A program made the position numbers and the translations under genes. Source: Chionoecetes opilio (Eukaryota > Arthropoda > Malacostraca > Decapoda > Majidae). Taken from it: a DNA stretch of 64,000 nt. Location: assembly GCA_016584305.1 (NCBI GenBank), contig JACEEZ010015317.1, positions 12,501 through 76,500 on the forward strand. The letters run 5' to 3'. The notes under the pieces were generated by a model. It did not search any database, had not been told where the DNA came from, and saw only the letters and a list, made by a program, of their open reading frames with translations. Shown piece by piece: positions 1 to 11,472 of the stretch. Each line of letters begins with the position of its first letter. The stretch's first letter is position 1.

Positions 1-61
1 AATAAATAGTCTCTCAAAAAAAAGACAAATAAGAGAGACATAAAATAAAGGAGAGAAATAG

Positions 62-300
62 ATAAATAAAAATAGATAGATAGATAGATGATTAGATAGA
101 TAAATAAATACTCTAAAAAAAAATACAAAGATGAGACAGATAAAATAAAGGAGACATAAATAGATAAAGAAGGATAGATAGATAGATAGATAGATAGTTA
201 AATAGATAGATAGTTAGATAGATAGATAAATAGATAGATAGTTAAATAGATAGATAGTTAAATAGATAGATAGTTAAATAGATAGGTAAATAAATAGTCT
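62..300. repeat. GATA-type tetranucleotide microsatellite
   Basis: Imperfect runs of taga/gata with interspersed taaa and ttaga units. A complementary TATC run lies at about 783-838. No coding potential is seen here. Confidence 0.9.
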
Positions 301-1070
301 CTTGAGGGAACATCGCATGTATTCAGTCCATTACATTTCTTTTTCTCTTCAGGATTTTACGTTAGTGTTCTTAAAGGTTAGTTAAGGTCAGAGTTACGTA
401 AGGTATTTTGTTATTCTTTTCAGGTTGTTGATAGACAGGATGAAGATTAGTTAGATTTAGTTTAGTTTAGTTTTAGTTTAGTTAGTTAGTTTTGTTGGAG
501 CAAGGAGTTGAATTAGTTTTATTCATTTAAACGTTAAAATATATAGTGAAAGGATGAGGAGAGAGAGAGAGAGAGAGAAGATTAAATATAAGTTGATCCA
601 ATTTACTTCATGAGGTGTCTTAATCACATTAGAGAGAGAGAGAGAGACTTTATTCATTTGTCTCTTGTGTTTTTTTTAGAGACTATTTATCTATCTATCT
701 ATTTATTTATAAATCTATGTCTCTTCTTTATTCTATCTACGTCCCTTTTTTTTGTCTTATTGAGAAAGATTTTATTTATCTATCTAACTACATATATCTA
801 TCTATCTATCTATCTCTATTTATCTATCTATCTATCTGTCTCTTACATCGTATTCTCATTCATGGTAGCTGGAGTAACATCCGATTATACAGTTATTCAT
901 TGTTGAAGGCGTCGGAGTGGTGCTGAGAGGCGAGAGTAAGTCTGCAGAGTGAGTCAGTGACAGCATAGATTTTCAGCTTCACGATGGAGGAGTCTCGTTT
1001 TGTATAATGAATAATAACGTCGTAATACATTCTTCACTATCCCTTGCTAATTGGCTTTCGTTATTTGGGT
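301..1070. other. AT-rich stretch without recognised gene
   Basis: Contains tagttt-rich simple sequence (about 440-500), two short GA runs (about 560-580 and 632-648) and a TATC microsatellite (about 783-838). The short open frames are low-complexity Tyr/Leu/Ile/Ser translations of the microsatellite. Nothing gene-like was recognised. Confidence 0.7.
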
Positions 1071-1074
1071 TAAC

Positions 1075-1335
1075 TGTGTATGTGTTATTCACCCATGGTC
1101 TTGTCCATGCGAGCTGGCTCGCGATCGCCAGTTTCACCCTCTCAGTGCGAGCTTGGATCTCATTATTACCGAACTTTGGGCAATGCTGGGACCTCACACA
1201 CCACACACTCCCATCCCCTTGCTCAAGGGGGACAGTAACCGCCCGAATTTGTCATTGAAAAATCCCCGGGAGCGCGAGGATTCGAACCGCCTACCCACAT
1301 AATGGGAGACGAGCACGCTATCAACCTGACCATTT
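1075..1335 (-). repeat. tRNA-derived SINE-like element
   Basis: On the minus strand the head (about 1335 down to 1265) looks like a degenerate tRNA. It has an A-box-like segment, an anticodon-arm-like stem and a perfect B box GGTTCGAATCC at 1278-1288. A non-tRNA body follows towards 1075. This is the usual architecture of a Pol III SINE. The acceptor stem is not convincingly paired, so it is not called as a functional tRNA. Confidence 0.55.
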
Positions 1336-1484
1336 TCATTTGTTTTCTTCCTCCTGTTCCTGGTCTTTCTCCTCCTCCTCCTCCTCCTCAATGGCCTAGT
1401 GTTTCCTTTTAAGCGTTGTGTTCACGGTTATTCTTAGTCGATAAATATAGTAATTCCAGTCGTGAGTGGTACTTAGGCCATGGT

Positions 1485-1730
1485 TCGAGTGTGGGGGGGA
1501 GGGGGGGAAGGAGGGGACAGTGGGGGAGAGAGAGAGAGGAGGGAAAAAGGGGGGAAAGAGGAGGGGACAGGGGGTAAGGGGGGCGAGAGGGAGGAAGGGA
1601 GAGAGGGGGTGATGGCGTTGGTTGCCCCCTTCCTCTCGCCCCCTCCATGGTTGCTCAAGGGGTAAATGGGAGAGGGAGGGGTAAGGGGGTCAGGCTAAGA
1701 GTCAATGCTGGGGGGGGGGGGGCGAAGAGG
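1485..1730 (+). repeat. G-rich polypurine tract
   Basis: Long runs of G separated by A or short purine spacers, for example around 1493-1510, 1550-1590 and 1709-1722. Many runs of four or more Gs could form G-quadruplexes on the plus strand. Proline/glycine-rich open frames across it are artefacts of composition. Confidence 0.85.
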
Positions 1731-1837
1731 GAGGGTTCACTTTTCCTTCCCCCGTGATGTTTCGAATTACACTTTTTAAACCATCTCCACTTCCTAGTTT
1801 GGCCCTAGATTATCCTATCATGATTGTCTCTTTGAAA

Positions 1838-2455
1838 TTTAGAACATAAGAACATAATAAGAAGGTATAAGGTATTTTTTAAGATAAATTTAGAACAGAA
1901 GAACATAATAAGAAGGTATAAGGTATTTTTTAAGATAAATTTAGAACAGAAGAACATAAGAAGGTATAAGGTATTTTTTAAGTTAAATTTAGAACAGAAG
2001 AACATAATAAGAAGGTATAAGGTATTTTTTAAGATAAATTTAGAACAGAAGAACATAATAAGAAGGTATAAGGTATTTTTTAAGATAAATTTAGAACAGA
2101 AGAACATAATAAGAAGGTATAAGGTATTTTTTAAGGTAAATTTAGAACAGAAGAACATAATAAGAAGGTATCAGGTATTTTTTAAGGTAAATTTAGAACA
2201 GAAGAACATAATAAGAAGGTATAAGGTATTTTTTAAGGTAAATTTAAAACAGAAGAACATAAGAAGAAGGTATAAGGTATTTTTTAAGTTAAATTTAGAA
2301 CAGAAGAACATAATAAGAAGGTATAAGGTATTTTTTAAGGTAAATTTAGAACAGAAGAACATAATAAGAAGGTATAAGGTATTTTTTAAGATCAATTTAG
2401 AACAGAAGAACATAAGAACAAGGTATCAGGTATTTTTTAAGGTAAATTTAGGTAT
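1838..2455. repeat. 51-bp minisatellite, about 12 copies
   Basis: Tandem units of about 51 bp containing agaacagaagaacataa, aagaaggtataaggta and ttttttaaggtaaattt blocks. Some units are shorter or carry substitutions (aagaacaagg, aagatcaat). Because 51 is divisible by three, the minus strand stays open for long stretches as a 17-residue repeat. That is a consequence of the unit length and not evidence of a protein. Confidence 0.93.
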
Positions 2456-3351
2456 AAGACAGTCAATTTATATATATTTACGACAGGCACGAGAGGGAAA
2501 CAAAACTAGAATAATAGAATGATCTTTCTCCTTCCTCCTCCTCCTCTTCTATCTCCTTTCTCCTTCCTTTTTTCTTCCTCCTCCTTCTTCTTCTCCTCTT
2601 CCTCCTTCCTCTTCTTATCCTCCTCCTTCCTCCTTCCTTTTTTTTCCTTTATTGTTGTGTTGAAGGTACCGGAACTGTTTCAAGACTGATTCGAAGATTA
2701 ACGAACCGGGCGCCATCTTGCGGTCAGTCAGTCAGTCAGTCACCCCCAAGCTTGTGCGGGAGACAGACACACGCCCACGCCCACGCCCTCACGCCCGTCT
2801 TCCCGCCCGTCATCCCCTGTGTGTCTTGGGTGTGAAGGGAACCCAGGGTGTGGCGTAACCCTGTGATCGCTCCGGAGGTTCCCAGGTGCCACGTCAGCAG
2901 GTCGAGAGAGTGAGTGTTGTGGTGTTGTGTGTGTGTGGTGGTGGTGTGGTGTGTGTGTGGTGGTGATGTGTGGTGTTGCTATATGGTGTTGTGGTGGGGT
3001 GTGCTGGTGTGTGTGGTGTTGTTGTGGCATTGTGGTGTGGTGTGGTGTAGTTGTGGTGATCCTTTGGGAGTGATGTAGTGTTGTGATGCAGCTGTGGTAT
3101 TGTGGTGATCCTTTGGGAGTATTGTGGTGGTGTGTTGGGGTGGGGTGTGGTGCAGTTGTGTGGTGTTGTGGTGCAGTTGTGGTGTTGTTGTGGTGGTGTT
3201 GTGGCAATCCCTCGGGAGTGTTGTGAGTCATGCAGTCACCACACAACCTCCTACAGGAAAACCTCAACCTTTTCCTGCCTATCCAGTCTTCTATATTTTC
3301 AGCCAGTCAGTTATTATTCTTCAGATGAACCCCATGCACATCGCCTTGGCA
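2456..3351. repeat. Pyrimidine tract and TG-rich simple sequence
   Basis: About 2521-2650 is a CTT/CTCCTC-rich pyrimidine tract. About 2905-3215 is a degenerate GTGTGGTGTTGTGG-type repeat, with two copies of the block tggtgatcctttgggagt near 3053 and 3102. His/Thr/Pro-rich minus-strand frames across this are low complexity. No gene recognised. Confidence 0.75.
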
Positions 3352-3563
3352 TTAACCCCTTGAGGCCCAGAACGTAATTTCCATTGTAATTTGGGTACCA
3401 TTAAACGATTTTTAGTGAGTATAAGCAATATTTTATAGATATGACCTGTTTAGTATCCTTGTCCACTAACTAATTTGGTATATTCAGTTACTTTTCGTAA
3501 TTTTATGGCTCGACAACATACGATTTTTTATAGCAAAGGAAAGATCTAGGCGTGAGGGATTAA
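3352..3563. mobile_element. TTAA-flanked MITE (piggyBac-like), copy 1
   Basis: A non-autonomous element of about 204 bp (3356-3559) flanked by TTAA on both sides. Its left end reads CCCCTTGAGGCCCAG. The right end is the degraded inverse of this (ctaggcgtgaggga). Two further copies with the same interior lie at 28013-28229 and 34816-35032. A TTAA duplication is characteristic of piggyBac-type transposition; the family assignment is inferred from that and the terminal inverted repeats, as no transposase is present. Confidence 0.8.
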
Positions 3564-3717
3564 TGGCTTTACGTTATTTTGTAGCAGCGCCAGGTAGGAT
3601 AATGGAACCAAGGATATTTAAGGGTAAAAGTAAGGGTATTTAAGGGTATTATTTTACACTAGGACCACAATTCCCTACAGAATTAGGGGTATGGTTTCAA
3701 TTTGTTAGTTATTTTGT

Positions 3718-3865
3718 CATTTTTCTTTATAATTACAGTATTTCGTTATGGCCTCCGCCAACGAAGTTGGAGGGAGGTTATGTTTTCACCCCGATCTGTC
3801 TGTTTTGTTTGTTTGTTTGTTTGTTTGTTTGTTTGTTTGTTTGTTTGTTTGTTTGTTTGTTTGTT

Positions 3866-3905
<40 letters not shown>

Positions 3906-4157
3906 TGTTAGTGTACGGGATTTCTCGAAAAGTTACGAATAGATTTGGACCAAACTTGGTATACCAAGTCTATTCGGTATAAGGAAGAACTCATTTAATT
4001 TTGGATGAAATCGAATCACAACTGTTGCCATGGCAACCAATTGAAAATCCGATTTTCCCTATCCTTTAACATGATGAATGAAATATTCGGGCGGAGGTAT
4101 GCGCTCTACTGAGTGCCCCCCCTCCTAGTTTTTCTTTATAATCATAGTATTTCGTCA
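3718..4157 (+). repeat. GTTT-core interspersed element
   Basis: Begins near cctccgccaacgaagttgga and ggaggttatgttttcacccc, runs through (GTTT)n at about 3803-3866 and (TTTC)n at about 3867-3905. A unique body with ttctcgaaaagttacgaat follows, and it ends near gggcggaggtatgcgctcta. I recognise this arrangement as an interspersed repeat seen in several invertebrates. The element sits between two near-identical 29-bp blocks (tttttctttataattacagt at 3718 and its relative at 4128), with a third degenerate block after. The Cys/Leu/Phe-Val open frames are artefacts of the tetranucleotide run. Confidence 0.7.
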
Positions 4158-4475
4158 TTTTTCTTTCTGATTATAGTACTACTAAGTATTAATTAGATCT
4201 TTATTATTCGTCACGTTTTTTCATAGGTAAGGCCGGGAGGAGGAAGAGGAGGAGGAGGGTGGTGGCGATTTAGCTTTGTGAGTGAATCAGGAAGGTTGGA
4301 TGGGCGTGGGCGGGGCGGGGGGGGTGAGGGGTGTGTGTGGGGAGGTGAGGGGGGAGGTGATGCAACATTAAGTGAACCAGAGCCGGCGAGGCTGTGCTGC
4401 ATTATTCACAGCTCGAGACACTGTGAGACCCGGAAGGACGCACGCTACGCGACGCCTTTGTTCCGACGCTCAGGG
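4158..4475. other. Unassigned stretch, partly G-rich
   Basis: A GGA/GGT-rich patch at about 4225-4360 and otherwise unremarkable sequence. No gene or RNA recognised. Confidence 0.6.
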
Positions 4476-5830
4476 TTTAGAACATAAGAACATCAGAAGA
4501 ACATCAGAACATAGGGAAGTTACAAGAGGCCACAAGAACATATGAACTTCAGAACATAGGGAAGCTACAAGAGGCCACAAGAACATATGAACATAAGAAC
4601 ATAGGGAAGTTACAAGAGGCCACAAGAACATATGAACATAAGAACATAGGGAAGCTACAAGAGGCCACAAGAACATTAGAACATCAGAACATAGGGAAGC
4701 TACAAGAGGCCACAAGAACATATGAACTTCAGAACATAGGGAAGCTACAAGAGGCCACAAGAACATATGAACATAAGAACATAGGGAAGCTACAAGAGGT
4801 CACAAGAACATATGAACTTCAGAACATAGAGAAGCTACAAGAGGCCACAAGAACATATGAATATCAGAACATAGGGAAGCTACAAGAGGCCACAAGAACA
4901 TTAGAACATCAGAACATAGGGAAGCTACAAGAGGCCACAAGAACATTAGAACATCAGAACATAGGGAAGCTACAAGAGGCCACAAGAACATATGAACTTC
5001 AGAACATAGGGAAGCTACAAGAGGCCACAAGAACATTAGAACATCAGAACATAGGGAAGCTACAAGAGGCCACAAGAACATATGAATATCAGAACATAGG
5101 GAAGCTACAAGAGGCCACAAGAACATTAGAACATCAGAACATAGGGAAGCTACAAGAGGCCACAAGAACATATGAATATCAGAACATAGGGAAGCTACAA
5201 GAGGCCACAAGAACATTAGAACATCAGAACATAGGGAAGCTACAAGAGGCCACAAGAACATTAGAACATCAGAACATAGGGAAGCTACAAGAGGCCACAA
5301 GAACATATGAACTTCAGAACATAGGGAAGCTACAAGAGGCCACAAGAACATTAGAACATCAGAACATAGGGAAGCTACAAGAGGCCACAAGAACATATGA
5401 ATATCAGAACATAGGGAAGCTACAAGAGGCCACAAGAACATTAGAACATCAGAACATAGGGAAGCTACAAGAGGCCACAAGAACATATGAACTTCAGAAC
5501 ATAGGGAAGCTACAAGAGGCCACAAGAACATATGAACATAAGAACATAGAGAAGCTACAAGAGGCCACAAGAACATTAGAACATCAGAACATAGGGAAGC
5601 TACAAGAGGCCACAAGAACATATGAACATAAGAACATAGGGAAGCTACAAGAGGCCACAAGAACATATGAACATAAGAACATAGGGAAGCTACAAGAGGC
5701 CACAAGAACATATGAACATAAGAACATAGAGAAGCTACAAGAGGCCACAAGAACATAAGAACATAAGAAAATAAGGAAGCTACAAGAGGCCATAAGAACA
5801 TAAGAATATAAGAAAATAAGGAAGCTACAA
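4476..5830. repeat. 45-bp satellite array, about 30 copies
   Basis: Tandem 45-bp units built on gaacatagggaagctacaag followed by aggccacaagaacat and a variable tail. Four tail types are visible: tatgaacttca, tatgaacataa, ttagaacatca and tatgaatatca. They recur in a partly ordered pattern, so there is some higher-order structure. The last units (5750-5830) grade into the interspersed element at 5751-5960, which contains the same gaagctacaagaggcc block. The unit length is a multiple of three, so the minus strand is open for over 300 codons of a 15-residue repeat; I do not regard this as a gene. Confidence 0.95.
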
Positions 5831-5960
5831 AAGGCCGCGAGACCTACACGTGGTAGTTCCTGTTACTTAACACTGCCTACATCCACTTTTCATCCCCATC
5901 CATGAAATTATCCAGCCTCCTTTTAAAGCTCCCTAATGACTCTGCATCCCCCCCCCCCCC
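5751..5960 (+). repeat. Decapod-type interspersed element (satellite parent)
   Basis: Reads agaacataagaaaataagg, aagctacaaaaggccgcgag, acctacacgtggtagttcct, then tttcatccccatccatgaaa and cagcctccttttaaagctcc. Related pieces occur at 6450-6520, 19918-19950, 32331-32383, 36286-36345 and 40848-40912. Those at 32, 36 and 40 kb match the first half; those at 6.45 and 19.9 kb match the second half. Its class is unknown: no ORF and no clear tRNA head. Confidence 0.8.
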
Positions 5961-5966
5961 CTGTCG

Positions 5967-6505
5967 GTACGCCACTGACTACAAACTATACCAACATTAT
6001 TCCTAACTCACATTTACTAACATTTAAGATTTAGATAAGTCACAGGTTAAGAAATATTGGTCAAAGGTCAACAGATCAGGGCGTGGGAAGGAAATAAGGG
6101 AAAGGTTTAGTGTTTCGAAGCATTGTTGAGCTCATTGAGTAATCCAGTACGAGCGACAGTCGAGGGCGAGCCGGCGAGTGGGCAGGACGTGTGTGCAGGC
6201 AGCTGGAAGGAGGCAGGGGTGGATTTTTGGCCAAACCACGCTTTATTTTGTTGCTTTTTTTCATATTACTGCACCGTAATATAGTAAAGAGAGAGAGGGA
6301 GGGAGTGGGAGAGAGAGAGAGAGAGAGGAATTAGTGGGCATTGGCGGATCTAGGCCACCCCTGAAATCTCATTGGCCCCACCAGTTCTGAGTCAGAGGTC
6401 TAATGAAAATTCAACCATTATTTTTAATGGCTATGCCCTGGCCACCCCACATTAGAGATGTGTCCACCTTTCATCCCCATCCATGAAATTGTCTAGCCTC
6501 CTATT
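5967..6505. other. Unassigned stretch with second interspersed-element piece
   Basis: Nothing gene-like at 5967-6440, apart from a GA-rich run at about 6280-6330. From about 6455 the sequence again reads tttcatccccatccatgaaa and tctagcctcctattaaaatt. This is the second half of the element at 5751-5960 and leads directly into the 17-bp satellite. Confidence 0.7.
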
Positions 6506-9478
6506 AAAATTCCTATTGACTATTTAAAACTCCCTATTGACTAAAAACTCCCTATTGATTAAAAACTCCCTATTAACTAAAAACTCCCTATTGACTCAAA
6601 ACACCATATTAACTAAAAACTCCCTATTAACTAAAAACTTGAAGACTAAACTCCCTATTAACTAAAAACTCCCTATTAACTAAAAACTCCCTATTGACTA
6701 AAAACTCCCTATTAACTAAAAACTCCCTATTAACTAAAAACTCCCTATTGACTAAAAACTCCCTATTAACTAAAAACTCTATTAACTAAACTCCCTATTG
6801 ACTAAAAACTCCCTATTGACTAAAAACTCCCTATTAACTAAAAACTCCCTATTGACTAAACTCCCTATTAACTAAAAACACCATATTAACTAAACTACCT
6901 ATTGACTAAACTCCCTATTGACTAAAAACTCCCTATTGACTAAAAACTCCCTATTGACTAAAAACTCCCTATTGACTAAAAACTCCCTATTAACTAAAAA
7001 CTCCCTATTGACTAAACTCCCTATTGACTAAAAACACCATATTAACTAAAAACTCCCTATTGACTAAACTCCCTATTGACTAAACTCCCTATTGACTAAA
7101 AACACCATATTGACTAAAAACTCCCTATTGACTAAAAACTCCCTATTGACTAAAAACTCCCTATTGACTAAAAACACCATATTGACTAAAAACTCCCTAT
7201 TGACTAAAAACTCCCTATTGACTAAAAACTCCCTATTAACTAAACTCCCTATTGACTAAACTCCCTATTAACTAAAAACTCCCTATTGACTAAACTCCCT
7301 ATTGACTAAAAACACCATATTGACTAAACTCCCTATTGACTAAAAACACCATATTGACTAAAAACACCATATTGACTAAAAACTCCCTATTGACTAAACT
7401 CCCTATTGACTAAAAACACCATATTGACTAAAAACTCCCTATTGACTAAACTCCCTATTGACTAAAAACACCATATTGACTAAAAACTCCCTATTGACTA
7501 AAAACTCCCTATAAACTAAAAACTCCCTATTGACTAAACTCCCTATTGACTAAAAACACCATATTGACTAAAAACTACCTATTAACTAAACTCCCTATTG
7601 ACTAAAAACACCATATTGACTAAAAACTCCCTATTAACTAAACTCCCTATTGACTAAACTCCCTATTGACTAAAAACTCCCTATTGACTAAAAACTCCCT
7701 ATTGACTAAACTCCCTATTGACTAAAAACACCATATTAACTAAAAACTCCCTATTGACTAAAAACACATTAACTAAAAACTCCCTATTGACTAAACTCCC
7801 TATTGACTAAAAACACCATATTGACTAAACTCCCTATTGACTAAAAACTCCCTATTGACTAAACTCCCTATTGACTAAAAACTCCCTATTGACTCAAAAC
7901 TCCCTATTGACTAAAAACTCCCTATTAACTAAAAACTCCCTATTGACTAAACTCCCTATTGACTAAAAACACCATAATAACTAAAAACTCCCTATTGACT
8001 AAACTCCCTATTGACTAAACTCCCTATTGACTAAAAACACCATATTGACTAAAAACTCCCTATTGACTAAAAACTCCCTATTGACTAAAAACTCCCTATT
8101 GACTAAAAACACTTGACTAAAAACTCCCTATTGACTAAAAACTCCCTATTGACTAAAAACTCCCTATTAACTAAACTCCCTATTGACTAAACTCCCTATT
8201 GACTAAAAACACCATATTGACTAAAAACTCCCTATTAACTAAACTCCCTATTGACTAAACTCCCAATTATTAACTAAAAACTCCCTATTGACTAAACTCC
8301 CTATTGACTAAAAACACCATATTGACTAAACTCCCTATTGACTAAAAACACCATATTGACTAAAAACACCATATTGACTAAAAACTCCCTATTGACCAAA
8401 CTCCCTATTGACTAAAAACACCATATTGACTAAAAACTCCCTATTGACTAAACTCCCTATTGACTAAAAACACCATATTGACTAAAAACTCCCTATTGAC
8501 TAAAAACTCCCTATTAACTAAAAACTCCCTATTGACTAAACTCCCTATTGACTAAAAACACCATATTGACTAAAAACTCCCTATTAACTAAACTCCCTAT
8601 TGACTAAAAACACCATATTGACTAAAAACTCCCTATTAACTAAACTCCCTATTGACTAAACTCCATATTGACTAAAAACTCCCTATTGACTAAAAACTCC
8701 CTATTAACTAAAAACTCCCTATTGACTAAACTCACTATTGACTAAAAACACCATATTAACTAAAAACTCCCTATTGACTAAAAACACCATATTAACTAAA
8801 AACCCCATTGACTAAACTCCCTATTGACTAAAAACACCATATTGACTAAACTCCCTATTGACTAAAAACTCCCTATTGACTAAACTCCCTATTGACTAAA
8901 AACACCATATTGACTAAAAACTCCCTATTGACTAAAAACACCATATTGACTAAAAACTCCCTATTAACTAAAAACTATTGACTAAAAACTCTCTATTGAC
9001 TAAAAACTCCCTATTAACTAAAAAATATTGACTAAAAACTCCCTATTGACTAAACACTCCCTATTAACTAAAAACTATTGACTAAAAACTATTGACTAAA
9101 AACTCCCTATTGACTAAACACTCCCTATTAACTAAAAACTCCCTATTGACTAAAAACTCCCTATTGACTAAAAACTCCCTATGACTAAAAACTCCCTATT
9201 GACTAAAAACTCCCTATTGACTAAAAACTCCCTATTAACTGAAAACTCTAATAACAAAAAACTCCCTATTGACTAAAAACTCCCTATTAACTGAAAACTC
9301 TAATAACAAAAAACTCCATTAACTAAACTCCCTATTGAATAAAAACTCCCTATTGAATAAAAACTCCCTATTAACTGAAAACTCTAATAACAAAAAACTC
9401 CCTATTGACTAAAAACTCCATTAACTAAACTCCCTATTGAATAAAAGCTCCCTATTGACTAAAAACTCCTTATTGACC
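6506..9478. repeat. 17-bp satellite array, about 3 kb
   Basis: Roughly 170 tandem units of 15-18 bp based on aaaactccctattgact. Common variants are aaactccctattgact, aaaactccctattaact and aaaacaccatattgact. Variant order is irregular but local motifs recur, consistent with repeated segmental duplication. The first units follow on from ctagcctcctattaaaattc, so the array seems to have started from the aaagctccctaatgact segment of the interspersed element. Stop codons are frequent in all frames. Confidence 0.95.
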
Positions 9479-9944
9479 AAGGGATTAAGATTGGGTAAGA
9501 CTAAATAAGGTATCATGAACATTGCGTCCTCTACCGTAGAACCTTGAAAGCTGGGGTTGCCACACAACGCCAGTATTTCTATTTTTTCATGGGAAAAAAG
9601 TACTATTGCGGGCATTACTATAAGATCTTTTCTGTTGTTGTTTCGTTACATTAATATATGTAGAAAATTTTCTCGCATGTTTTTAATGAAAATGGGACAT
9701 ATTAATCGTAGAATAAGCATTTGTCAAATGATTCACTGCGCGCCCACTATTCCTATTATTATAGTATGAAGGGCCAGAAATATACAACTTTTCCTACACA
9801 GAGAGAACTTTCTTGATGTATACATATATATAAATGCAACTGACGAATACCAGCAAAGTATATAAGAAACATTAATGTGTACAACAGTGTGTTGATGCCT
9901 GAGGTACGACACTTTCTATAGACTATCACACGTGGGTTTAATCC
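9479..9944. other. Unassigned stretch
   Basis: AT-rich sequence between the 17-bp satellite and the LINE fragment. Only short open frames without recognisable motifs are present. I see nothing that supports a gene or RNA. Confidence 0.6.
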
Positions 9945-11295
9945 CAAGCATCCCAGGACTGCAACAATTACCGCGGTATTACACTGCTCAGCGCACCAGG
10001 CAAGGTGCTTGCCCATCTATTGCTGACACGGATTCGCAGCCATCTGGTGAAGCATCAGAGACCTCAGCAATCTGGGTTCACGCCTGATAAGTCAACAACG
10101 GACCGTATCCTAGCGCTTCGTGTCCTGGTGGAACGCCGACGTGAGTTTCGACAGGGGATGCTTGCAGCCTATGTTGATCTCAAGAAGGCGTTTGACTCAG
10201 TGCATCGTGAGTCACTCTGGGATCTTCTGCGACTTCGAGGGATTCCTGCAAGGACTATTGGTTTGATAACTGGTCTGTATTCTGGGACTGAGAGTGCTGT
10301 GAAGTGTGGGGCAGGTGTATCCGGCTTCTTTCCTGTGAATACAGGAGTGAGGCAAGGGTGCGTCCTTGCCCCATCACTTTTCAACGCTTGTATGGACTGG
10401 GTATTGGACAAGGTTGTAGATCAAAGTGATTGTGGAGCATCCGTTGGCAACACCAAGATCACTGATCTTGTTTTTGCCGATGATGCAGTAATCTTTGCTG
10501 AGTCGCTGGAGGTCCTGGTGATGGCTCTAGAGGCGCTGCACGAGGAGGCAAAGCCTTTGGGACTTGAGGTCTCCTGGCTCAAGACCAAGGTCCAGGTGTT
10601 TGGAGACTTACTAGATGAAGCAGTACAGTCTGCTCATGCGTGTGGCGAGGACATTGAGATCTTGGAAAGTTTTACATACCTTGGTAGCGCAGTCCATAAT
10701 GACGGCGGGTCACGTCAAGAAGTCTTACGGCGGATTGGCATAGCCCACGGTGTTATGGACTCGCTCAGCGGGAGTATTTGGCGTTGTCGGTACCTGTGCA
10801 GGAGGACAAAGATCCGGATCTTCAAATCGCTTGTGATCCCTGTCTTACTCTATGGTTGTGAGACATGGACACTAAATAGTGACTTGAAGAGACGAATCAA
10901 TGCCTTTGGTAATAAGTGTCTTCGCAGAATCATGGGGTAGCCTACCGCTGGGATGATTACGTGTCAAATCAGCGATTGCACCGTGAGACTGAATCGAGGC
11001 CTATTACCTGCATAGTCCGTCAGCGCCAACTTCGGCTATATGGGCATGTGGCACGCTACCCTGAAACCGATCCTTCCCATCGGGTTGTATCTGTAAGAGA
11101 CAATCCGGCGTGGAGGAGGCCAAGGGGGCGCCCACAAGGCTCGTGGCTGGGGCAAGTTGATGTTTCTTGTCGAGAGCTGCTTGGTATGGGAAAGGAGCCT
11201 GCATGGGAACTCGCGCGTGGTGACCCTCGGGAGTGGTGTCGTAGGGTGGGCGAGGCGACGCGCCCCCCGGCGTATGCCCCCAATGATTGATTGAT
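9945..11295 (+). pseudogene. 5'-truncated non-LTR retrotransposon reverse transcriptase
   Basis: An open frame runs from about 9945 to 10940. It carries the RT landmarks NNYRGITLLSAPGK, QSGFTPDKSTTDRI, YVDLKKAFDSVHRESLWDLL, GVRQGCVLAPSLFNACMDW and the catalytic FADDA, followed by the ILESFTYLGSAV and LLYGCETWTL thumb/linker blocks. At about 10938 an insertion of a few bases causes a stop. The C-terminal region (RLYGHVAR, RGRPQGSW, DPREWCRR) continues in another frame to 11290. The endonuclease and 5' half are missing, as usual for 5'-truncated LINE insertions. The 3' end is followed by tgattgattgat. The clade was not determined. A dead copy. Confidence 0.9.
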
Positions 11296-11472
11296 CCCCT
11301 CCCTCCCTTGGTCGCCTCCCGTGCGTTTGTACGTCTGGCAGCGTATCTTCCTGATACAGTTTTCGAAGATTTCTATATACATATGCTATGCCACTTGGAT
11401 CCGTAACTTTCTTACAGTCATACTTCACTTGTACAACAATACTGATGTACCTCATATTTATCACGTTCATAT

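Noticed and set aside
1278..1335. A functional tRNA gene
   Set aside because: B box is perfect but the acceptor stem does not pair and a SINE-like body follows.
1805..2413. Minus-strand 17-residue repeat frames (MFFCSKF...LKNTLYLLI)
   Set aside because: By-product of the 51-bp minisatellite; units of irregular length break the frame.
4470..5801. Minus-strand frame of over 300 codons made of a 15-residue repeat (MFLWPLVASLCS...)
   Set aside because: It is the translation of a 45-bp satellite whose unit is divisible by three; variants are at silent and non-silent sites alike and no non-repeat domain is attached.
6506..9478. CRISPR-like direct repeats
   Set aside because: The 17-bp units are contiguous with no unique spacers and the genome is eukaryotic; it is a satellite.
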